A stretch of DNA of 64,000 nt from Acanthosepion pharaonis (GCA_903632075.3 CAHIKZ030005201.1:2978501-3042500), one strand, 5' to 3'; shown: positions 34,712-46,290, counted from the stretch's first letter. The notes: a model not told the origin generated them from the sequence alone. Numbers and translations are program-made.

Positions 34712-35204
34712 GTTTAATTAACTCCAATTTCCGTCGAAATTTGGACGTAAAACGGTATCCGTGTAACTTGCAGTCCGGGTTTGTTAAGTGAATTATTTTA
34801 TTATATTGATAATTATTACAATATTCCATGATATTGAGCTCTATTTATGGAGAATGTTTGCCTTGGGTATGTTCTCTGTCAGAGTTTTATTGATTTACAT
34901 GAAAGAAAGGGAGACAGAAAACAAGAAAGAAAGAAAGAAAGAAAGAGGGTTCCACTACACAAACACCTTTTCCCAAGATGCTTCAATTTGTATGACAAAC
35001 ACGTGAGTACTTGTCTGAATACCACAAATTTTAACCTCACTCATCATGAGTCAGGCGTTATCTATCCTCTTAATTCTTAACATCTTCACTTCCTACCAAA
35101 TCTCCCTTCACACATATCACACCTCATTCATCATGAGCGCTCTATATTGAGTGACTCTCGTACCTTGTATAGAGTGAACTTTAGTATAAAAACGAATGCT
35201 GTAT

Positions 35205-35510
35205 AAGAATGCCATGAACAGGATGTTTTTTTTAAGGAAAATCAAACTCAATGAGGAAGATACAGTTAACATTTCTGGGTCACATAACGAGGAAAGGAGG
35301 TTTGGAGAATCTAACATTTATTGAAGATATATTGGAGGAAAGAGAAGCAGGGGAAAATGCGAGTAAATTAACGCATTTCTTCAAATGAATAGCAGGAAAA
35401 TGACATAGAGGGATGATTAAATGTTCAAATGTTATTTAGCAATAAAATATAGGAAGATGTGGAGAGACAAAATCAATCACATCCTGAAGGGATACACCAC
35501 ATAAAAGAAG
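35205..35510 (+). mobile_element. RTE-like LINE, 3' fragment
   Basis: Matches the end of the other copies (ACATTTCTGGGTCACATAAC, GAGGAAAGGAGGTTTGG, TTGGAGGAAAGAGAAGCAG) and ends in CATCCTGAAGGGATACACC. Confidence 0.65.
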
Positions 35511-35689
35511 ATATATCTTAGCTAGTAGGCACCTAATGGTAAAATCATTTATTTTATGGAACAAGAATATATTTTTCAACATAATCTCCTTCCTTATCAG
35601 TGCACTTTATTCAGTGTTAAATATCAGTTTGATTTGTTTTTGTTTTTTTTTGTTTTTTTTACAGTTTATCAACCTTTTGCAGGTTATTT

Positions 35690-35960
35690 AAAACCAGAAA
35701 ATATTTTTAAACTGTAAGAATTTTGGAGGAAATAATAACGATGTCTTCATACAAGTCCTAGTAATTAACCCTTAGCTGGGAGGGAGGACAGATGGTTTCA
35801 TTTGGAACACTACTCTCCGATTTCCAATTCCGGGCCATTATCCATTACACCATCCGCACATCCAAGCTTACATCACCTGCTATTCAGCGGCTACACAGGG
35901 CCGACCTTGCTTAACTTCGATAATCGTAAGGGAACGGGTGTTTCAATGTGATTTGACAGT
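35690..35960 (-). mobile_element. 5S-tRNA composite SINE
   Basis: Read on the minus strand: GCTTACTGTCAAATCAC, TTCCCTTACGATTATCG, AAGTTAAGCAAGGTCGG (a well-kept 5S box A region), then ATAGCAGGTGATGTAAGC, the 5S 3' end. The IE/box C part between them is deleted. The tRNA-like unit follows at once (GGTGTAATGGATAATGGC), then the tail with ATTACTAGG and CAAAATTCTTACAG-type sequence. Confidence 0.85.
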
Positions 35961-36424
35961 AAGCTGTCATATACATTGGACAGTTCTGATCCAAAATTCA
36001 GCTTCTGACATATTTATTTAGTGTTGAATATTAGTCATAGATCGGCGTGATGATAAAAGTATGTAAGAGAATTATCTTTTTTTGTGTGTGTGAAAGCAGG
36101 AAAAACATTTGAAAAGGACCCGATTCAACATGCTATTTCCGCAAGAGACGACCATTTTTTAAACTTTGGTGGTCAGCTTCACAAAAAGCTTTTGCATTAG
36201 AACATCGTTTGTCGTACTGAATTTCTTTGCATGAATTTTAATACCCGCAGAAAAAAAATTACCTGTGTAGAGTGCGAGCACCTATTTTTGCGTAAAAATC
36301 ATATCATACTCAAGTATATCGGTATGAAATCAGTTCGATCATTTCAAAAATTGTAGAAAAACTTACTAAAACGGTGTAGCTTAACTTATGCCCATTTAGA
36401 ATCATACCAACGATAACATTTCTT

Positions 36425-36545
36425 TTACAAGGCTATGACGCTTTAGGACGTGGGTGATCATGGCTCTCCACAGATTCCTTTTTCTTTATTATCTGTGAAT
36501 TGTCATGCACTCTTGGGAAAGATAAAAAGACTGCTTTTCAGTTGC
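36425..36545 (-). mobile_element. RTE-like LINE, extreme 3' fragment
   Basis: Plus-strand GGACGTGGGTGATCATGGCT and CCACAGATTCC are the reverse complement of the RTE-like 3' end also seen at 58865. Confidence 0.55.
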
Positions 36546-36574
36546 CTTCTCCATCGTTTGAAATTCAGAGTTTT

Positions 36575-36725
36575 CGTTCTGTTAGACTGGTTGCCACCCA
36601 AGTTTGGAGAGTCCAGTTTACTCTGCTATTTAACATAGTTGGTAGAAGAAAAAAGATGGCGTCATACCTTTCCCAAAGGCCAAACGTGAAGGTGAAAGCA
36701 GTAGACTTCATTTACCGCGCACACC
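36575..36725 (-). mobile_element. tRNA-headed SINE, family A, body only
   Basis: Minus strand: TTTGGGAAAGGTATGACGCC, TTAAATAGCAGAG, GGTGGCAACCAGTCTAAC. Confidence 0.65.
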
Positions 36726-36850
36726 CTATATATTATATGTTGTTAAATATATCTAAAATCACAGTATCTAAAATAATAAATATTTAATTCATTGATTTTA
36801 TAACGCATTTTTACAATTATTGTATTATAGTCGTATTATTTACTATTATA

Positions 36851-37458
36851 CACCCTTGTGCAAATTAACTTAAACAAAACGAATAATTCCGTTATTATTT
36901 ACTTTTTTCGTATTTTTCCAATGAAACATGACCCAGTGCACATGTTAGTACTTAGCATGCCCGCCTTCATTTTTTAGAAGCTCTTTGATGCGATTTGACA
37001 TGGAATCCACTAACTTGGAGCAGTCGTTATTGATTTTGGGGTCACGGTACCAAACGTCTATAATGGCCGTCATGAGCTTCGCTTTCGTCGTACACTCCGC
37101 GATCTCTCTGTAAAGCTTGCCAGTGTGTTAATGCAGCGTTACAATTTTCGTACGCTTCCTTGGAGTGATATCTATCGCAAGCAATGGCCGTAGGATAACT
37201 AATCGACAGTCGGGACAATAGTCTAGGCTGGATAAAAATCTGATGCAATCACGGATGACGTAATATTTTTCTAGGCCAAACAAATTTCATCATGCACTCT
37301 GAAAATAGATTCATATTACTGCACACGCCTGCAAATGACCTAATCTGAGGAAAAAATAGAAATCGATTGCACCCTGTCACTCCAGTGGGTCTAAAACTGA
37401 CTGTATAGTGAAAGAAAGAAAACTAAAGCGGTCGTCTCAATTAATTTGTACAAGGGTG
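36851..37458 (-). mobile_element. Tc1-like DNA transposon, internally deleted
   Basis: 608 bp, flanked by TA on both sides (36849-36850 and 37459-37460), with terminal inverted repeats CACCCTTGTGCAAATTAA and TTAATTTGTACAAGGGTG. The minus strand encodes the C-terminal end of a Tc1-type transposase, with WYRDPKINNDCSKLVDSM then IKELLKNEGGHAKY and a stop near 36945. The DDE catalytic part is gone. Confidence 0.85.
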
Positions 37459-37638
37459 TATACCAAATAGTAATAAACATATCAGTGCCTAGTAGACATT
37501 AATATGAGTATGAATGTCACTTTAACCAGACAAATGCAAGTTAACCCACTGGTTAGCGTAATAGTTTTATGTCTGCATATATGAAGAGTAAACATATAAC
37601 TTTAAGCATCCATTTTGTTTTAATAGCTCAGTACTTAC

Positions 37639-37835
37639 CTGCGCTGGTCCAATGTGTCTACAAATTGATGTCTCTGGTGGGCAACCTCCATTGTTCACGC
37701 GACAAGGATTTATCTCCTCGCAATTATTACCAATTAAATCGTACCCGGTCGGGCAGATGCACGTGTATTTGCCGGTACCAGTGATTACGCAGCGGGCATT
37801 CTGTGAGCAGGGATTACTGGCACACGGATCAGCCA
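37639..37835 (-). CDS. STAB2: Stabilin-like exon 5 in view: EGF 4 and start of EGF 5
   Basis: The longest exon in view, 197 nt, phase 1 in and 0 out (donor GTAAGT, acceptor TTTCAATAG). It encodes EGF-like domain 4, with DPCASNPCSQNARC and CICPTGYDLIGNNC, and then the first half of domain 5 with INPCRVNNGGC, ending in HIGPAQ. The INPC..NNGGC opening and the GPxQ sequence before the next intron are characteristic of stabilin EGF domains close to FAS1. All six cysteines of domain 4 are present. Confidence 0.93.
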
Positions 37836-37889
37836 CTATTGAAACAGAGGGAAAATGTATTGAAAATAGGGAATGAAGTTTAGTCTTAG

Positions 37890-38612
37890 TAACACTGTTC
37901 ATTAAAAAGAAAGAAAGAGTACTGTACTTTTATGTAATATCGGTCCTCCTATATGGCAGTGAATGCTGGACAATATCTCCACAGTTGAAGAAAAGACGAG
38001 GTTATTGGGCCTTCTACTTGAGATTTAAGATAACGGAACAACAAAGTATTAAGGCTCTTGGGCTCTATATTTGTCAGAGAAGCTGGACAGCTTACGGCCG
38101 CATCACTTTGAAATATTGGTTCCCGTTTGATCACCGAAGTTATGTAACGTCAACTCTGGTTAGTACGTAGATAAGTGATCACTTTGGAATAACAGTTGCT
38201 GTAAGATTGGATGTGTGGGTGGTGTAATGTTTAATGGCTAGGAATTTTTAATCGGAAAGCCGAATTCGAATTCCAGTTGGGTTCGTTATATTCACTTGCG
38301 TGCAAATACCCTTGGGACAGTTATGAATCCACCTCTTCCCCCCACATCTAAGGGTTAATTAGTAAGATTCATATCACTAGAATCATTATTATCTCAAAAA
38401 CTAAAATAAAATTGCATAAAAAATCTTGTGTATTTACAGAACGATGCTGAGAATACTATGGACAGAACATGTGAGCAATAAGGAAGTTTTAGAGAAAATG
38501 AAAACAAAAATGACACTTAAAGTTAACATCAGGAAGAGACAGTTAAAATTTTTAGGGCATATGATGAAGAAAGAGGGCTTGAAAAATTTGATACTCACAG
38601 GACAGATTGAAG

Positions 38613-38661
<49 letters not shown>

Positions 38662-38700
38662 CAAAACAAAACCTACCTAGCGAGTTTGTGTAAATTGGTG
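37890..38700 (+). mobile_element. RTE-like LINE, 3' part, split by a SINE
   Basis: Left piece (37920-37985): GTAATATCGGTCCTCCTATA and CAGTGAATGCTGGACAATAT. The right piece (38435-38620) reads RTMLRILWTEHVSNKEVLEK, KRQLKFLGHMMKKEGLKN and LILTGQIEG. The 5S-tRNA SINE at 38088-38410 sits between. A (GA)n run occupies 38614-38662. Confidence 0.78.
38088..38410 (+). mobile_element. 5S-tRNA composite SINE, most complete copy
   Basis: 5S-like part 38090-38205: GCTTACGGCCGCATCACTTT, GATCACCGAAGTTATGTAAC (box A), CTCTGGTTAGTACG (IE), ATAAGTGATCACTTTGGAAT (box C), TGCTGTAAG (3' end). The tRNA-like part 38212-38285 has GGTGTAATGTTTAATGGC and GAATTCGAATTCCAG. The body 38286-38360 has TATATTCACTTGCGTGC, CCCTTGGGACAG and AAGGGTTAATTAG. 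It is inserted in an RTE-like LINE of the same direction. Confidence 0.88.
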
Positions 38701-38719
38701 ATGAAGAAAGGTTTAGGAG

Positions 38720-39500
38720 AGATAACGAAAAGAAAAATGTGGTTCTACTGAAGGATGCTGAGAATACTATAGACTGGACACGTGAGAAACATTTGTGGAC
38801 ATAGGGAACATACTGGGAAAAGAGGACTTGAAAAATTTGATATTCACAGGGCAGTTTGAAGGCAAGAGGGACGGAGGAAAAACATATAACCTACTTAGCG
38901 AGATTCAATAAATAGATAGTGGAACAAGGTTTAGGAGAGGTAACAAACAAACAAAATTTATTAAGAGGCTCAAAAGACAGGAAATTGCGGAGAGCCATGA
39001 TCGCCAACGTCATGAAGGGACCCGGCAGATGGAAGAATAACATTGTTTTTTTTTTAAAACAAAGAAAGCAAAAAACTATACTCTTATGTAATGTCGGACT
39101 TCCTATATGACAGTGAATACTGCACAATACCAAAACAGATTAAGAAAAAACTTGAGGCAACAGATATTTGATTCTCCAGAAGGATTCTGAGAATACGATG
39201 GACTGAACTAGTGAGCAACGACGAAATATTTAGAGAAAATGGTAACAAAAAGAACACTTATATATATGTAGCATCAAAAATAGACAGTTGACATTTATAG
39301 GGCAAACAATGAGGAAATCGGGCTTGGAGAATTTGGCACTCACAGAATATATTGAATGTAAGAGGGACAGAAGAAAGCAGCGTATAATGAATGGCCTTAT
39401 GTTAAATGGATGCGAGAACAGGGATTAGGAGATAGCAAACTTTATCAAGAGCTACAAAAGACAGGAAATTGCAGAGAGCCATGATTATCCTGTGATGAGT
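38720..39500 (+). mobile_element. RTE-like LINE, two further 3' fragments
   Basis: Repeats of the same C-terminal block: about 38720-39060 (GTGAGAAACATTTGTGGAC, then GCAGTTTGAAGGCAAGAGGG) and 39080-39500 (CAGTGAATACTGCACAATAC, ATGAGGAAATCGGGC, CAGGAAATTGCAGAGAGCCA). Head-to-tail partial copies in one direction. Confidence 0.7.
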
Positions 39501-41250
39501 AGCTTTAGAAATATTCTTTAATCAAAATCCATTGTGTCAAAATATAAATATGCCCCCTACAATCAATAATGGTTCATTGTTTTTATTTACAAGGGTTCTG
39601 ACGCCCAGAGCAGTTAATTCCTATCAGCTGTCACCAGACCATTTTGAAAATTAGGTGAGACTCCAAATTCTAAGAAATGCATCATGTTTCGTTAATAACA
39701 GTCAGCACAATAGAAATAATTATTACCTAAACAAAATCTTACACCCTAAAAATATTTTCTGTCTTTAAATAACCTGCAAAAGGTTGATAAGCCATAAAAA
39801 ACGAATGAATCTGTTAAGCGATATTGCAATCCTAATATGTTTATCGCAATGCTGGGATCAGCAAAGTATGTGTGGGCCTAATTTCCTCTCAGTCTATCCA
39901 ATGATTTTCATGACCGCACGCACGGTTTGAACACACATGCACAGTTATATATAGTCCTGTGTGAAGAAGGTTGCAATAAAGTGTTCTAAATGTGAACGGG
40001 TCATTATTTTTCACATGAAAGTATTTGCATCTGATTCTGTAACATCTTTTTTTATATCACTCACAAGGATTTCGATTTAATTCTTCAAATCAAGCCCTAC
40101 TGATGTCGCTAAACTACCGGCCAGTTATACACGCTGACCCTCAGCTGAACAGAAGTGACAGAGGTTAATGTCACAGTAGTTATAAAAATAGTTTTCATTC
40201 AACTGTCCAATACACACAAAGTGTCTTCCCTGATAATATGTTCGCATAATGTACCTGGTTTCAATTCCAGCCTTAATAGTAAGTCTTGATTGGTTCAATA
40301 TGGTTAAATTGGCAGCTGATCTAATAAAATGACCTACTTTCAGTTGTTAATTGTAGCAAGGAATATATTGTTAATTTCAACACGTCCAAAGCAGTTCTCT
40401 ATTTATCGGCTGAGAGATCTCTTTCTGCATTCCATGAGCATGGCTGATACTAACCTCCAGGCGAGTGACTCATTGCACTTTCTCGGACCATGAAAGTTGG
40501 CATGAAAGTGGAAACCAGTTGCTAGGTCTGTTGCTAAGAAAGTTGGTTCTGATCATTTAAATCTACTTGTCAGAGTCAAAATAAGAAATACCAAAAATAT
40601 GGATAAATTCAATCTTAATAATAACAGACAATTACTTCAGGTGGTGTATAAGGTACAAAAACGAGTCTGTTACAAAAGTGAGTCGAGATAATCACAGCTT
40701 ACAAGAAGTCAAAACACGTATTCACGAAGAAACCTGAATATGTGTCCGTTAAGGATCACTATTACCAAGGAAACAGCTTCAGAATACTGGATAATGTAAG
40801 CATTAAGGTGATGCGTACAATGACATATTGTTGTTTTCCCTTTACATTTTGTTGGAGGAGGAGCGTCACTGCCAACGGAAAGGAGATGCCACCTTTAAAA
40901 ATGAAACACTGCAACCTTTAGCAGAAATAGACGGTTTCTTATACCAAGTCACTTTAAATGTAACTGAAAAATATTATGATTATTGAATCTAATGTTTATT
41001 TGATGGCGTGACAAGGAGGAAATGATAGAATATTCTGAGGAAATTTCTGGAGTTCTAAAAAACCGAAAATAAAATTAATGCCTCCATTCTTCTGGTTTTG
41101 AAATCACTTTCTTTTATTCACCGTTTCTTAGCAAAATTAAAACAGAAAGTACTCAAATCTATTCTCTCATTTCAAGCAGTCAACTTTTAACAATCTCGCT
41201 CAGTCCTGTTTTACGAGATTCTTTTACTCATTCTCTTTATTTGTAATTTA
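39500..41250. other. Intron without recognised gene
   Basis: Part of a SINE tail (39735-39800, AAAATATTTTCTGTCTTTAA and AACCTGCAAAAGGTTGATAA) also occurs in reverse complement at 35660-35720. The rest is unassigned. Confidence 0.45.
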
Positions 41251-41254
41251 ATAG

Positions 41255-41900
41255 TTTCGCTCCAAGCAAGTTGATAATGCCACTGGGACAAATGGGATTA
41301 CTGGAAGTGAAAGAGTATGAGAAGACTTTAATGGGGAGAAATGGGGAAAAGAACGATCAATGAACAGGATTCAGAAAGACAGGTGATAAACACTGATGTT
41401 GCGTTTAAATCTTTGAAGATTGTAGGTGGGAGGGAAGCAAGAAATCGGAAGAGCGTTCCGTAGGCGAGAAGAAACTATTAGAATAGAACTGACGGTTGCA
41501 TCTAGCTAGTTCAACAGTAAAACATTGAATCCTAGTTGCCAATCTAGTATAACGCTTAAATTCATGCAGTCGAGGTGCCAAGGAGGACAGCTTATCAGAA
41601 CAATTGCAATTTGTAGAAAGGACAGAACGAAGTTACTTCATATCGGTGAGAAAGTGACGGAAGTCGAGATGCCAGGTCAGGATCATTACAGAACCAGAAT
41701 CTTTTCAACAATCTCGAGATATATTGTCAGAGCTCCAGACCAGATATGGCAACAGTATCCAATGCACGTGCCAATGGTAGATTTATGAATGTGCAAGATG
41801 TATTCTGACGAGAAATATTGTCTGGCACGATCCAGTGAACCAATTTTTCGAGTAGTAGACCTAGTAATTGGTCCAAATTACCCTACCACTTTTCTTTTTT
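41255..41900 (-). mobile_element. Jockey/CR1-like LINE, 3' part
   Basis: Plus strand: TTTCGCTCCAAGCAAGTTGA, GGTTGCATCTAGCTAGTTCA and TGAGAAAGTGACGGAAGTCG; same family block as at 32165. Ends about 100 bp from an exon. Confidence 0.75.
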
Positions 41901-42001
41901 TTTTTTTTTAATTTTAATCACGTGAAAATTTCATCGTGTTGTTACTGGGCAGTAAACTGAGCATTTTCAGACAATTTCAGGAACTCGTGCAGTTTTCATA
42001 C

Positions 42002-42118
42002 CTTTACATATACCGTCATCGTCGCGTACAAATTTCCAGGGACACAGGCACACAATTTTCCCATCTTCCCCTTCAGCGCAGATGTCACTACATGGACTAA
42101 GCTTGCATTGAAGAATTT
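42002..42118 (-). CDS. STAB2: Stabilin-like exon 4 in view: EGF-like domain 3
   Basis: 117 nt, phase 1 in and out, so it is a symmetrical exon carrying one whole EGF-like domain. Six cysteines are visible: LQC, SPC, DIC, VC, LC and GIC. The middle is acidic (EGEDG) and the end reads RDDDGIC. The donor is GTATGA and the acceptor CCTTGCAG. A 1-1 exon holding a complete EGF is the usual cassette for this domain and could be skipped without shifting the frame. The first spacing (C-x4-C-x3-C) is tighter than in neighbouring domains. Confidence 0.9.
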
Positions 42119-42119
42119 C

Positions 42120-42610
42120 TGCAAGGGAATAACAAAGAAATTGATGTTTCCACAATAAAAGGTTTAAAATGTATCAATGCCAAAGGGAAGTAATTTGTTA
42201 TTAAAGTTCTACATCAAAATTATCTACTGAAGAAACGCCTGGGTTTGTTGAAGACAGGAAGGATTTTTTACTGCTTTCGGTGCAAAATAATTGGTACATT
42301 TATGCACGAAATATGCGAGTAAATGTAACAAATATTATGGGAGAGATATCATCAATAGTACTACCTATATTCCATAAGAGCTTTTATATTTGTTATATGA
42401 AATATGCATGCAGATGTTACAACTGCTATGGGACAGAGGTCATATAAATTACTACATCTGTCCCGTAAGAATTGTTACATGAATTATACGAATTTAAATA
42501 TTATTAAACAGAGTTATTATTATTTTTCGTAGTTACGGAAGACATTAGTTGACTTCATTGGGAACATTTTCCCTTTTCATAAGGAAAATGACTGAAGCTG
42601 AATTAAATAA
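42120..42610. other. AT-rich intron, no feature recognised
   Basis: A word ATGGGACAGAGGTCATATAA recurs with changes around 42340-42470, but no element can be named. Confidence 0.4.
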
Positions 42611-42612
42611 AT

Positions 42613-43074
42613 AAAATTGTTAAAATAATTCATAAAATAATTCATAAAATAATTCATAAAATTATTCATAAAATAATTCATAAAATAATTCATAAAATAA
42701 TTCATAAAATTATTCATAAAATAATTCATAAAATTATTCATAAAATTATTCATAAAATAATTCATAAAATTATTCATAAAATTATTCATAAAATAATTCA
42801 TAAAATAATTAATAAAATTATTCATAAAATTATTCATAAAATTATTCATAAAATTATTCATAAAATAATTCATAAAATTATTCATAAAATAATTCATAAA
42901 ATAATTCATAAAATTATTCATAAGATAATTCATAAAATTATTCATAAAATAATTAATAAAATTATTCATAAAATAATTCATAAAATAATTCATAAAATTA
43001 TTCATAAAATAATTCATAAAATTATTCATAAAATAATTCATAAAATTATTCATAAAATAATTCATAAAATAATA
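42613..43074. repeat. 12-bp minisatellite, about 38 units
   Basis: Units alternate between ATAATTCATAAA and ATTATTCATAAA with rare variants. Because 12 is a multiple of 3 and neither type has a stop on the minus strand, a 167-codon frame (Phe-Met-Asn-Tyr or Phe-Met-Asn-Asn repeated) stays open. No sign of a real gene. Confidence 0.97.
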
Positions 43075-43079
43075 CTTCA

Positions 43080-44100
43080 ACTCAGAACTTCAGATTGAGA
43101 CTGAAAACCACATTTATTGAAACTTTATTGAAAATTTATCAAAATAAGACATATTTTCGAATAATTGCTGGGATAATTGTTTTTCTTCATTATATAGATC
43201 AGACATCACCAAACATACAAACAAGGCCAGATAACTAAGAGAATGACGAGCGCGGGCCGGTTAACCATTTTGTTTAATACAATACACTGAATGCACAAAA
43301 ATAACGACAACAAACATTTATTTACTAAAAAGTTATCAAAGAAGTCGAGATTAGCAATAAAATTGTTATATCACATCCAGTGCGCACATATCCGAATATC
43401 AAATCTAAGCAGCACAAAAGGTTAATGTGATTTGTAAGATTTTACCTGGTTTTTATTTTTTAAGATGTAATCAACATTTGATTTGGAATTGCTGCATCCA
43501 ACCAAGAGAATTGCTTTCAAATGTTCATCAGTCAACCTCGTTACATGCGCTGACTTTATATATTTCAGATTTTATAATAAGTTCAGGTAAAATATATGAC
43601 ATAATTCGCTGAGGTCTGTTCTTTTTATATACGGCATTTTTCAAACCGGTTTAAATGCAAGTTTAGATGCAAGTTAGAACATGATCGCTGCAGTAGGCTC
43701 GTAATCGCTTTTCTTAGAAACTTCATTGCAGGTACTTACACAAAACGCGCTTGGATATCAAAACTTAACGAATTTTTTATTTCACAGATTTTCCTAAAAC
43801 TTACTGTCAGATGCAAAAATCTGATTGGCCAAATTTTGGCATTTTTACTTTTTAATTTATTTTAATTTTTTCTACATAGTAGCTTTGACTACAACCTTTT
43901 GATAATTCCATATAAATAATTATATTTCAGCTCATTTGTGGCATAGTGCGGCGAAGGGGAGGATGAACTGACATCGCGGGCTGATCCATCCCGCGGGCCG
44001 TAGTTTGGTGACCCCTGATAAAGACAATGAAATTCCATATATTTTATCTTTGGTTATCGGCTCAAAGCAAAGCAATAGTCGTAACAATCCAAGCATGCGT
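43080..44100. other. Intron with no gene recognised
   Basis: AT-rich; around 43220-43265 and 43940-44020 the sequence GCGGGCCG recurs with similar context (GACATCGCGGGCTGATCCAT near 43970), suggesting an uncharacterised repeat pair. Confidence 0.4.
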
Positions 44101-44109
44101 TTGACTTAC

Positions 44110-44205
44110 CTTCACTGCATGTTGAACCTTTATAGCCAGAATTACAGAAACATTTTCCGGTACCCTGAATTCCACTGTCACACAGACCATTGACGCACAA
44201 GCAGT
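44110..44205 (-). CDS. STAB2: Stabilin-like exon 3 in view: EGF-like domain 2
   Basis: 96 nt, phase 1 in and out, donor GTAAGT, acceptor TTGCAG. It encodes the body of EGF-like domain 2: CLCVNGLCDSG, then TGKCFCNSGYKGSTC. The pattern (C.C..G.CDSG.xG.G.C.C..GY.G..C) matches the second laminin-type EGF of the stabilin module. It is preceded by 4.2 kb of intron holding a 5S-headed SINE and TA tracts, and followed by 2.0 kb of intron with a 12-bp minisatellite. Confidence 0.9.
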
Positions 44206-44469
44206 CTGCAATTTTTTAAAAGTGATTATTAAAACGTTTTTATTTACAAAATTGATTAGAAAAAATAATTCACAATTAATTAATATCGTTACTCTTATAA
44301 TTATTTGCTGTTTTCTTAGTTAACTTCTATATTTCTTTTCTTTTTTTCTCATTGTTATCATTATCATCATTATTTCCTGAGATTTCTGTTATATAATTAT
44401 TTCCTTCCGGGTCACAACCAGAGACCTAAGGTACCATGACATTTTCACTGAATATTTTTGTTAACAAAA

Positions 44470-44940
44470 AAGAAAAGGCAACCTAAGATCACACACAATT
44501 TACATGGCTAAAGGGGTGAGCTGTACTTGTGAGTACAATTTTTTGTATTTCTTCAAAGCATAGGCTACCAGGAATCCTTTCAATGAGTCTATCGAAACAT
44601 TTTCCAATGAATCCAAGTGTTACAACTACAACTGGAATTATTGTCCTCATGTACCACATTTTTATCAGAACATTTTTTAAGATTTCCATTTCAATATCCT
44701 TGTATTTTGACAGTTTTTTTTTTTAAGATCTTCAAAGATACATTACAGTCTGCAGGAATTGCCATATTAATAAGAAGGCACATTCTGTTTTTGTGGTCTT
44801 TGATCATAATGTCTGGACGATTAGCTTTGATTGATCTGTCTGTGTGTAAAATTGTTATATGTCCTATAAATGTAACCCGGTCTGGGTGGTGTTCATACCA
44901 GTTTCTTGCAGTTTCCTTTCCGTAAATGTTGCACATTTCT
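44470..44940 (-). mobile_element. Restriction-like-endonuclease LINE, C-terminal fragment
   Basis: Minus strand reads RNWYEHHPDRVT, SIKANRPDIMIKDHKNRMC (PD..D motif), LLINMAIPADCNVSLKIL, then IIPVVVVTLGFIGKC and KIVLTSTAHPFS. Same family as 26290-28160. One of the better kept endonuclease ends here. Confidence 0.83.
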
Positions 44941-44956
44941 GCAGATTATTATTGTT

Positions 44957-44987
<31 letters not shown>

Positions 44988-45065
44988 TTATTATTATTAT
45001 TATCCATCTTCCCTGTCTTCTTGGCTATTTTCATCTTCTCTTTCTACATACTTTTTTATCAACAC

Positions 45066-45096
<31 letters not shown>

Positions 45097-45280
45097 TCCC
45101 ATTTTCTCTGTCTTCTTGGTCATCTTCGTTTACTTCTTCTACGTCTTCTTTTTCTTCTATTGTTATTATTATTATTATTATTATTATTGGCCATATCCTT
45201 CGTCTTCTTGGCTACCATCGTTTTCTCCTTCTGCATTTCCTTTTTCTTGTTACTGTTACTACTATTATTATTAATATTCA
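44940..45280. repeat. (TTA)n tracts with related spacers
   Basis: Four TTA runs separated by similar spacers (TTCTTGGCTATTTTC, TCTTCTTGGTCATC, TCTTCTTGGCTACC), so a roughly 100-bp unit with a trinucleotide core is itself repeated. Open frames of Tyr, Ile or Leu in all three frames are artefacts. Confidence 0.93.
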
Positions 45281-45309
45281 AAAATTATCCGCACTTTCAT
45301 TATAACATA

Positions 45310-45655
45310 TCTTTAGGTTTGTAACACGACCTTCTGTTCATTCATGGTTGGCTCTATTGTGGTCATGTGATCTACGTTTGAGATTGATCGCTTCAGTTTT
45401 CTTGCTGCCGTTACAGTGTAAACATGACCTCTCCTCTGGCAGTATGTACCAAGGAGGATCTGAATCTGGAGAGAACATGCTACCTCATTGATTATAACTC
45501 GCCGGGTTGTCATTGCCATGTCTCGAGCTTGCTGAATCTTCTCGTCAGTGGTGATAGCAGATGGATTCATACCTGTTCCAAAAAGTAAATAAATGTAACG
45601 ACTCCTAATGCTGTTCGAACCCGGCTCTTTTCGTTTTCCCAAGAGGTTATAAATA
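45310..45655 (-). mobile_element. tRNA-related SINE with (TAA)n tail
   Basis: Minus strand: GCCGGGTTCGAACAGC (B-box-like), then GGAACAGGTATGAATCC and GACATGGCAATGACAACCC, running into the trinucleotide tract at 44940-45280 as its tail. Different body from family A. Confidence 0.6.
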
Positions 45656-45659
45656 TTGC

Positions 45660-46290
45660 GCAAAATGTTTTTTATATATGTATAGATGTGACAAAACGTT
45701 TTTATTTACAAAATGAATTACAAAACATTAATGTATATATATGATAAAATATAGTTTTAAGATATGCTATATTTATTGATTAAAGTGTTCAATATCAGGG
45801 ATAGATCTTATGTAAATATAAAAGTGGACATTAATGTCAGTACACAGAGGTGACAGTCTGTTTCGTGCTTAAAAGCAACAGTCAGGACATGTACGTTGCG
45901 TTTTGGTTAATTATATATGTAGGTCAGTGGCGCATTGTGGGTAGGTTGATTGTATTATTCTAACGCTAATTTAGTTGGGCGGTAACGGTTATGTTTCGAT
46001 TTAGTCTAGGGGCTATTGAGTGGAAATAATTGTGGATCCGAATGCAGATTTGTGGCTATTCTATAATGTTTATTGAAGATTAAGTAAATAATAAACAAAC
46101 TAGCAAACTACGAACGTATACATGAGAAAAGTAATCGTAATATTAACAACAAAAAGCAAATAATAAAATAATAAATAATGAGTAAAAAGTTAACAAACAA
46201 CACTATAAAATAGCCACAAAATTGCATTTGGATCCACAATAATCTCTGATAGTCTTTCAATCTTTCCGTTTCAGCTAATATCCTCTTCCT
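45660..46290. other. Intron; one dispersed repeat
   Basis: 45785-45905 is the inverted partner of 9690-9852. The rest is AT-rich and unassigned. Confidence 0.5.

Noticed and set aside
42577..43080. 167-codon frame of repeated Phe-Met-Asn-Tyr/Asn on the minus strand
   Set aside because: It is an accident of a 12-bp minisatellite whose units lack stops; no splice context or similarity.
44859..45324. Open frames of 120-150 codons rich in Tyr, Ile or Leu
   Set aside because: They come from TTA tracts and exist in all three frames of the plus strand.
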